Shown: positions 56,151-64,000 of the stretch, in pieces
Position numbering within the stretch: position 1 is the stretch's first letter
Layout: each line of letters opens with the position of its first letter
Assembly: GCF_021018805.1 (NCBI RefSeq)
Contig: NC_086251.1
Location: 19,325,098-19,389,097 of the forward strand
DNA length: 64,000 nucleotides
Origin: Prinia subflava
Taxonomy: Eukaryota > Chordata > Aves > Passeriformes > Cisticolidae
Reading direction: 5' to 3'
Program-made: the position numbers and the translations under genes
The notes under the pieces: generated by a model
The model's input: only the letters and a program-made list of their open reading frames with translations
Told to the model about the DNA's origin: nothing
The model's database searches: none

Positions 56151-59100
56151 TTTTATAGTTCTCATCTAGATAGGAGTGCAGCTGGGGTTCAGTTACAGGA
56201 AACTTGGTTGATAAATAAGGGTAAAAGTGAGTTCACATTGCTTCTTAGCTGTTCTGTAACAATAGCAGGTTCCTCCTTCTCATGTCTGAGAGGGGAGTGA
56301 AAGTCCCTGCTTAATAACTTGCCTCAGTAGGAGGTGGAACCTTGTTAAAGAGGGTGTTAGGAGATCACTGTCTGTCTTCATACAGTTTTCTGGTGTGTTT
56401 TCCTGCCAGTGAAGAAAGACTGCCACGTGGCATCTCCTGCATTTCTCTCCAGAGGATGTAGTGACCCTCTGAAAGTACAGTAGTAGTTAGCAGAGGAGCA
56501 TATGTGCTGTGAATGAGTGTAGTGTCTGGAAGGGATCCTGTCATGGCATCGGGAGGCCACTGTGGCAGCAGCATATGTGGCCAAGTATGGCCATCCTGGG
56601 AACTGGGGAGGCTGTGGCCTGAGAGATGGGCTCGTGTGGGAGAAGGAGGCTTGGGTAGACTGAGGGCCCCTTTTTGGGGATCACTCCCCTGTTCCTGCCA
56701 CTCCTTGGGCACAGGGACTGCCCTCTGCCTCCCCTCATGTGCCCGAGCTTCAGCCTGCTCTTCATCCTGAGTCTGGGGTCCCTGCCTGAGACAGTGGCAG
56801 CAGGTTTGCAGGAGGGTCAGAGATCCTTGGGAATCTCCCACTCCGCAGCCCCTGGGCCCAGCAGTTGCTGAGAAGAGGATGAGGCACTGAGAAATCCAGC
56901 TGTGAGGAAAGAAGGGCAGCCAGCCTGCACTTGATATCCCAGCCTTCCATGAAAGAGTTTTCGGTTGGTTTTGTTTCTTTTTAGTATCGCTTCTAGTTTG
57001 TTATGCCTGTGGACTAGGAAGGAATGTGCATGGTATTAGAAGTATGTGTTGAATTGTTGAGGTATAGGTGTTTCTATTTTCTGTTCTATTTAATTTCTGT
57101 TAATTTCAAACCATTTACTTGCTCCTTTCTCCACAGTTTCTTCAAAACTTCACTAGCTTATTATAAGTGATGAAGTATTTCTTTTCCACTAGGTCTGAGG
57201 TTTGTGATGGGAATAGGCTATTCTGACACTGAAGAATGAACAGCATGTTACTTTGTATTCACTTGAGACTGGTATTCTGTGTGAAATTGACCTTGCATTT
57301 TGTTTAAGAAATGTAACAACTGTACTATGGAAGTTCTCCTTTATTACTGCCTTTATTTTTTTTGTGAATAATTGTAAAGTACTGTAATTAAATCTAGGGA
57401 TTTTGAACACCAACTTACATCTTTCTAGCTAATAGTACTCACTGAACCTCACTGCTCTGATGGAAAAGAAATTTATTCCAAATAGGTTAGGACAGGCAGT
57501 TGTAGACAGCAAGTTTTCAGTGGGTGGTGCTCTGCTGAGTACAACAGGCAGTTTAAAAAGTCACAACTAGAGTGTCTTCTGTCATTTTTGTTCACTGGTA
57601 GTTCTCTTCAGCGCTGAATGTTTTTCAGACGTGCATTCATGTTTAGTTTTGTTTTGAACAGACAGTCCACTTTCAGTGTTAAAATCAGCACTTTAAAAAT
57701 GCTAGGACAGTGTCTTATTGCTGTCCATTGTTTGGAGAGAGGGGATCCTCTGCCCCGAACTGGAATCTAACTAAACATACCTAGATAGTAACTAGGTGAG
57801 GTTATGTGAAGCTGGCGGAAGGATGTGCTTGGCATTTGAAATAAATCTCTTCATGTGTTTAAAGGCCTTAGAAGATAATCTACCAAAATTTTTCATGATA
57901 AAACTTTAATAAATTATCTTTATCATTACTTTGTCCTTCTTTAAACTTGCCTACCCACTTGGTTTTTAGGGGGCAGGGGATTCTTTGCATTGGAAATGCT
58001 TTTATCACTAAGAAGTGCAAGACCACCTTAAAATCAAGGACTCCTTTGGTCGTTGCTCTCCTTGTATCCAACAATTAGGTTGGCTTTTGCTAGTTGCTGC
58101 ACAGGAGTTATAAATCCTGTTTTGCTGAAGTAGGCTATATCACTTAAGATGCTTCAATTGTGCAAATGTTTGTTGGTGCAAAAGTAACCAGTTTTCTTTT
58201 CCATCTGTGTACTTGAACCCTATAGTAAGAAAATACAATAGTGCACAAAGAAAAGTGACAGATTCTGAGTTTGAGGTTTTTATAATGCAGTGATTGTTAC
58301 AGCTCTGTATGTAGCATTTCTCACAATTTCGCATACTACAGAATCTTCAGCTTGACACTGATACACTTAAAGTTTCTCTTGCCTGAAAAAGGAAACTGGG
58401 CATTGCAGTAAAATCTGTGAAGTTCCTACCTGAAGCTTTATGTATATGCCTTTAACATCTATGTCAGGTAAAGAAGCTTCAGCTGGCTACTGAAATCCTT
58501 CTAGTTTTCCTTCTATGCTGGTCTAGATGCCCATTTCTGCTTGGAGCTGCCAATACTCAACTTTTATGTGGAAATCTGAGGTACCGAGTTGGAAAGAACT
58601 CAGTGTAAAACACCCTTCTCATGTTTGTTTGTATGATGGTTAAAAGTTGAACTCAAAGCAAGAGCTTACTTTAGTTTTTTTATTTACTGAAAAGACTTCT
58701 GGATACCTGAAAGACTTGTTAGTCTGTTTTCTAAAAGGTTCAGTATAGGAGATGGTGTCCAAAATTAAACCATATGCCTTTCTGACTGGAGGTCACATTT
58801 TAGTCCAGTAGCTTGGAAACGGGAATGTGTCTATTCAGGAAAGGTGTGTGACAGCTACCATCATTTGAAGCTACAGAGAGACTTTGTGATACAACTGTTA
58901 CCAACTGTTTTTGATAGAAATGCCACCATAAGCACTTGACCTGCAGAAATAACCACTGGTTAGTTACTGTTAAAAATACTCGTGTGCATTTCATTCCCTG
59001 TAACAGGCAGAAGATTTAATTCTCCGTCTTGGTCTGAAACAATTGTTTCTAAGCTTTATTTCTTCCATTTAGCACATAGTAAAAGTGAGAATTTCAGTTA

Positions 59101-62075
59101 CCTGCATGCCAGCAGTTCACAGCAGGTTTTCTTTGCTTTGTTGAACTGCTTTTTTCTTTTCAGATTTAAGTCAAGTGTTTATTACATGGAGTGCTATTCA
59201 GCATTCATTCAGAGAAGAATCTGTTAACAATATTAATTAAGAAAAAACAAAGCAGTATTTTTCTGGATATTAGATGTTACTCAGGATCTTGAATTTGCAT
59301 AAGTTGTGCATTAGCAAGTTGATGTAAACTTTCATAAGTACCGTTTAATGAACTGGATGTCAGTCTTGCTTACTGGGAACTTTCAGAGATTATAGAAAGC
59401 TAACATTTTACAAAACACAGTCAAATACATGCAGCATCTTTACCATCTTTAACACATTTGGTCTTTCGACATGTGAGAGTTTTTAACATCGTCTTGGATT
59501 ATTTTGCTTGTAGTTTCTAATCTTGAGCATGTCTTATATTTGAAAGTCTTTTGTATCTTGCATTGAATCCAATTGTCTTTTTCTGCTCTGATTCTGACTT
59601 TGGGACTAATACAACCCATTTGACCTATTGAGTTTTTTGTAAATTTGCAGGTAGTGAAGTTTTGGAAGGAGCACACCTGTGAGTTTCGGACAGAAGGCCT
59701 AATGCCAACTCTGTTAATGGGACTGAAATTTGATAAAGCACGATGATGATTCAGAATTTCAGAATTATTAGATTTTTGGGAGGGAAGGTAGAACAGTAGG
59801 CACTGAGAAAAATAGCAGTAACATGTTTTCTTTTTGAAACTTCCAATCAAAACTATGCTAGGCTGATTTCAGATTTCTGTCAGTAATAATGCCTAAGAAA
59901 ATTCTCTTCTCTTCAGGGTTCCTGGACTTTCCCTTTGGCACAGTTTATGTTGTTTATTTTTCCTTATTTCAAAGGACCTGGGCTCCTGTTGAGAAGTGAT
60001 GGAATAATCTGTGGCCGGCACCTGACATGTTGAGGGAGCAGCCCCTAAAAGAGCTTGCCTGGGAGACAGTTTGTGAAATAACGCAGTAACATGTTTGCAG
60101 TAGTATGCCTCTTTTTTTGTTATTGCTCTTTTTCATTGCTGAATTTCTCTTGAAATAACTGACTGAGAAATACATTGAAGCTACTCAATGAGCTTTAATC
60201 ACTACAGAGGTATTTACATCTGGAATTAGCATTGATAGTAGGTAGTTATGAGGATGGTGCTTTCACTAATTGGGCCAATGGGAGGGATTTAATCTACTTT
60301 CTTGAGGTTTAAAAATCCCAATCAAAAAATATCCTCTGGCTTTAATAATGCACTGGTTCCACTTCCTTACAGTAAGTGTGTATGTAGCTTGGATTACCCA
60401 CAAGCTAGTGTTTTTCATAACTGTATAAGTTGATTTAAGCTAACTAGTAAGAGCAGGTGTGTTAAACCCTGCTGAAAGTTTACTAATACTTCTAGTACAA
60501 AATAATTTTTTTCTGCTTCCTAATCATTTAATATTGCATGAGATGTTAGATTACCAGTACGTACCAACACAGCAGTTGAATAAATCTGTACATTGCCTGA
60601 CTGATTTTGTTTGAACCCCATGTGTTTATAAAAAGAAAGCTATGTAATCTAGGGCCAGTTATGAATGTTATAACTTCTGAAAAAAGGTTAAGCAGAGTAA
60701 GGTGGTCAGTATGTAGTGGTTAAAGCAACAATTAAAACCCTCAAAGCAATTGAAATGTCGCTATAGTGAATATACCAAGCTTTAAGTTATTTAGGCTGAA
60801 TACTGAAAGTCTTGCTAATCAAAAGATTGTGCACACAAAGGTTTTGCTAGCTCCTTGAGGTTGTTTCTGTTTGCAGACTGCTCAAGTACTTAATTTGACA
60901 CAAAGCTGTTCTAAGTAGCTGTAGTGTGCATGCTGAACCAAAATTAAGTGCTTAAATGCTGCCTCTTAGTTGCAAAAGAATTAGATATTTCTATTCTAAT
61001 TTTATGGGGTGTTTTGAGTGTATGACAACAGCATAAGTTGGATTATTGCCTTTAAGCTTGCTCCTGTATATTGCCTGCAGTTTACAGAAGTGTCCTTGCT
61101 AAAATAATACTATTCACTGAAATTCCCTGCCTTAACTACGTCTCACAGCTGAAATTGCTAATGCACAATAGTAACTAATACATTGAATTAAACTTTCACA
61201 TTTGGAAAATATTTACTAAAGGAGTAAAAGGAATATTTCTTTCTTTAAGAGTGCTGCTCAAAACTGCTTTCAATTGTAAGGAAAGGAAAGTTTTTCTTAC
61301 TGTGTTCTGATATGTCTAGCATCTCTTTTCAGTCCACTTAAAATCTGCATTCATATAAGCTCAGTTAATTCCATGTCACAGGTCAAATGTCATATAAACC
61401 CCCTGTTTTCAGGGCTGGAGGGAAATGAAGTGTTTGTATGGAGCTTAACAAGAGATGAAAGGAAGAATTTATTTGGTATATTGTAGACTGAAATACTCTT
61501 TTCTGATAGCACAGTAGTCTCAGTAGCAACTGTTTAAAACATATCTTTGAGAAACAGAATTAATATAGAGGTGCCAAACCATTTTGTAGGAAAAGGTGAG
61601 GTTGTTAATTCTTACAGCCTTTTAGAGTATTCCAGTGGTTGGGACCACTGCCCTTGACGTGTGTGTGTAACACATCTTGGCCTTTGATATTCCTCTGTCA
61701 AGTTTGTGGAGGTAGGGACAATTAGCGTAGTGTTGAAATTAGCTCCTGCACTCTGAAATGTGCTTCCTGCAAGCTAAAATTCTCTTATTTCCTCTACCTT
61801 TTTAGATGTTTTCTGCACTGCTGGGGGTGGTATTTCAGTGCAGTTATTCTCTGTCCATTTCGTCTTCGCCCAGCTTGATTAATTGCTGAGCAAATCCTTC
61901 TAAATCTCTGACTTAATGCATAGATTAAAAACAAGGAATGGGAAAAGCAAATTTCATACCTTTTTCTTTAATGCAAATCAGCATGTTCCTTTCATGTGAG
62001 TAAAACTGCCTAACTCCTGCCTTTCGATGTTAGAATAATGGCTACTGCTAATATATTGCATTTCTTCTTACACAG
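56151..62075 (+). other. PPP6R3: PPP6R3 intron 1, last part
   Basis: A GC-richer block at about 56360-56950 contains the longest intronic ORF (158 codons, - strand, 56365-56841), with no domain I can name. The remainder is AT-rich with no recognised repeat. It ends in a TTTCTTCTTACACAG acceptor. Confidence 0.7.
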
Positions 62076-62308
62076 ACCAGCATGTTTTGGAAATTTGATC
62101 TCCATTCATCATCGCACATAGATACACTTCTAGAGAGAGAAGATGTAACACTGAAGGAATTGATGGATGAAGAGGATGTTCTACAGGAGTGCAAGGCTCA
62201 GAATCGCAAACTTATAGAGTTTCTGCTGAAGTCAGAATGTTTGGAAGACTTAGTTTCATTTATTATTGAAGAGCCATCTCAAGACATGGATGAAAAAATT
62301 CGATATAA
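62076..62308 (+). CDS. PPP6R3: PPP6R3 first coding exon (start of SAPS domain)
   Basis: PPP6R3 (SAPS3) is a regulatory subunit that scaffolds the protein phosphatase 6 catalytic subunit and ankyrin-repeat partners. The exon has six non-coding bases, then ATG at 62082, and reads [40 protein letters not shown] and [19 protein letters not shown]. This matches the invariant N-terminus of the SAPS family. The MFWKFDL start and ERED.TL.ELMDE wording, with the conserved LRP5 neighbour, point to PPP6R3 rather than R1 or R2. The CDS part is 227 bp and leaves in phase 2. The donor is TATAA|GTAGGA. No upstream in-frame ATG precedes the acceptor. Confidence 0.96.
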
Positions 62309-63313
62309 GTAGGAAAACTTCTGGGGTTGGGGGAGATTGGGAAGGTGGAAAGAGGACTGAATAAATTTAGTTAATTTGATAGTGTGAACCCCTGTGTGCT
62401 ATAATACAATATTTGCGTGTTTTTGATTAAGTATGTTTTCAAGAGGCTTCATGGAACTTTTAAGTAAATAACTCTAATATATGCATAGTTTTCACATGGA
62501 AGCTTCTTTTCCACAAATGCTTCCAAAACCAGTTCATGTCCAAAGGAGTTGCCAAAAAAAGGTCCAACCAGAACTCACATTAGGAATCCTGTAGTTGTGA
62601 TTAAGAAAATAGTTGAATGAGAAACCCTTTTTGGGTAGTATAACTGAATGGGTAGCTTTGTTTTGTTGACTTGTAAGATGTTCTGAGGATGCCTTTTAGA
62701 AGATTTGTGGTACTTCTTGGAAGAATGTCCTTAGGGTTGAAATGCTGGGTCTAAACAAAAGGGTTTTCCTTTCCAGAGTATGGCCATGACTATTGGCTTG
62801 CTGAGAAGGTTCAAACTCAAAATCCACCTAGTGGTTTGTAGAAAACCACTTCTGCTTTATTGTTGTCTGTACAGAAAGCTGCTTTTTTCTTGAAATTGTG
62901 TGTTATAATAATGTGAAATAAGCTACACTCTTAGTTGCAGAACTTCTCCATTTCTTGTAAACCAAGCCTCCTGCAAATGTTTCTAGTAGAGTTGGAAGTT
63001 GAAGCAAATAAGGAGTCAGTACTTGAAGAGATGGATTTAACAATAGGTCTTGACATGAAAGCTTGCTGTTTCCTTTCTCAACTTCCCTACTGATATTCTG
63101 TTGCTACTGGAGATTGAAGTAGTGCCCTTACTAAATGGAAACAGAGCTTATAGGCTGAATGTGTGGTTTTATTACTTTGTATTAGTTTGCTACTTTAGTC
63201 TAGACCAACCCTGCTTGAAAATTCAGTCAGATGCATTACCAGGTTCTGAATTCAGAGCTGGAAGTATGAGAACTCCAAAGTATGAGTGGCGGATAATTTT
63301 TTCTTTCCCTCAG
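62309..63313 (+). other. PPP6R3: PPP6R3 intron between the first two coding exons
   Basis: This 1.0-kb AT-rich intron has a GTAGGA donor and a TTTCCCTCAG acceptor. Nothing else is recognised. Confidence 0.85.
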
Positions 63314-63500
63314 ATACCCAAACATATCATGTGAGCTGCTTACATCAGATGTCTCACAGATCAACGACAGGTTGGGAGAAGAAGAATCCTTACTCCTGAA
63401 ACTGTACAGCTTCCTCTTAAATGAATCTCCTCTAAACCCTCTACTGGCCAGTTTCTTCAGCAAGGTGTTAAGTATTCTTATCAGCAGAAAACCAGAACAG
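63314..63500 (+). CDS. PPP6R3: PPP6R3 second coding exon
   Basis: This 187-bp exon completes a Lys codon and encodes 62 residues, [20 protein letters not shown] then [20 protein letters not shown] and ISRKPEQ. It ends in phase 0 at CAG|GTAACT. It continues the helical-repeat SAPS domain, which in the family binds the PP6 catalytic subunit. The joined product so far is 138 residues of a protein usually near 800-900. The [12 protein letters not shown] core is a family hallmark. A GC-poor codon style and clean splice sites show no decay. Confidence 0.96.
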
Positions 63501-64000
63501 GTAACTATTTGCAAACTTACCAATTGAACAAGTGCTCAGATAAAGCTATAGTACTCAGTAATTCTGCGTTAAGACTACACAATTAGGGGATAGTAGCAGA
63601 GTCAAAAGAGAGCGTTCAGGTTCCATCCCAGCTGAAGACACCTTTTCATTATGCACACAATTTAAAAAGACACTTGGATGAGTAGGATGTATTTGATTCA
63701 GATTTGCCTGAGCTATTTATGCTATCAGTGTGTGAGTGCCTACCTTTTGACTTAGCTTAGCTCAGTGTTTTATGTGATCACGTTTGCATGTATTGCTGTT
63801 AAAAGCAAATGTAAATTACATTTGTGAGTCACTGATAGTGATTCTGACTTGGTGTGAGGAATTATTTAGAACAAGGTGAGAAACATTTGGTGTCCTGGCT
63901 CAGAAATGCTTTTGTACTCAGTGCATATGGTCCAATACTGCAAACAGCTGCAAGGACTTGACTCTCAAATCTGATACACTGTTTGTATTAAGAGTTTTGC
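63501..64000 (+). other. PPP6R3: PPP6R3 intron, running off the window
   Basis: The GTAACT donor is followed by 500 bp of AT-rich intronic sequence up to the window edge. The next exon lies beyond. Confidence 0.85.

Overview
This is a vertebrate nuclear window, almost certainly from a bird. The protein-coding parts are short exons with GT-AG introns. The interspersed repeats that can be recognised are mostly CR1 LINE fragments with the avian 3' end (pieces related to ATTCTATGATTCTATG and to the 'aaggt..tTTCCAACCC' tail). Bacterial-style operons, RBSs and CRISPR arrays do not apply. The species cannot be fixed from the sequence alone.

Layout. (1) About 387-14430: the last eight exons of LRP5 on the + strand (exons 16-23 if the human 23-exon numbering holds). 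They encode the end of the fourth beta-propeller, the fourth EGF-like module, three LDL-receptor class A repeats, the transmembrane helix and the whole cytoplasmic tail with its five proline-rich phospho-motifs. They join without a frame break into 472 complete codons before the stop at 14235-14237. A short 3'UTR with two AATAAA signals follows. (2) About 14430-39860: intergenic DNA. It holds a UTR-like AT-rich block ending in a strong AATAAA (20842), a degenerate 1.8-kb CR1 with reverse-transcriptase remnants on the - strand (27942-29730), a 700-bp solo LTR flanked by a 5-bp target duplication (30794-31493), a diverged repeat pair (31512/32399) and a + strand CR1 3' fragment (39310-39862). 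(3) About 39890-40990: a CpG-island promoter with five CCAAT boxes and a YY1 element, giving the non-coding first exon of PPP6R3. (4) About 40590-64000: a 21.5-kb first intron, then the first two coding exons of PPP6R3 (62076-62308 and 63314-63500), encoding the first 138 residues. The gene continues past the window.

The LRP5-PPP6R3 head-to-tail order is the same as at the human locus (chromosome 11q13), which supports both identifications. LRP5 is a Wnt co-receptor at the plasma membrane and PPP6R3 is a regulatory subunit of protein phosphatase 6. They are neighbours, and the sequence gives no sign that they work together.

I found no plausible undescribed multi-gene system. The most useful new observations are at sequence level: a tandem donor pair 30 nt apart at the end of the poly-Ser tail exon of LRP5, a tandem acceptor 46 nt upstream of the last LRP5 exon that would cut off four of five tail motifs, overlapping tiny uORFs in PPP6R3 exon 1, and a well-formed cryptic or alternative 5'UTR exon in PPP6R3 intron 1.
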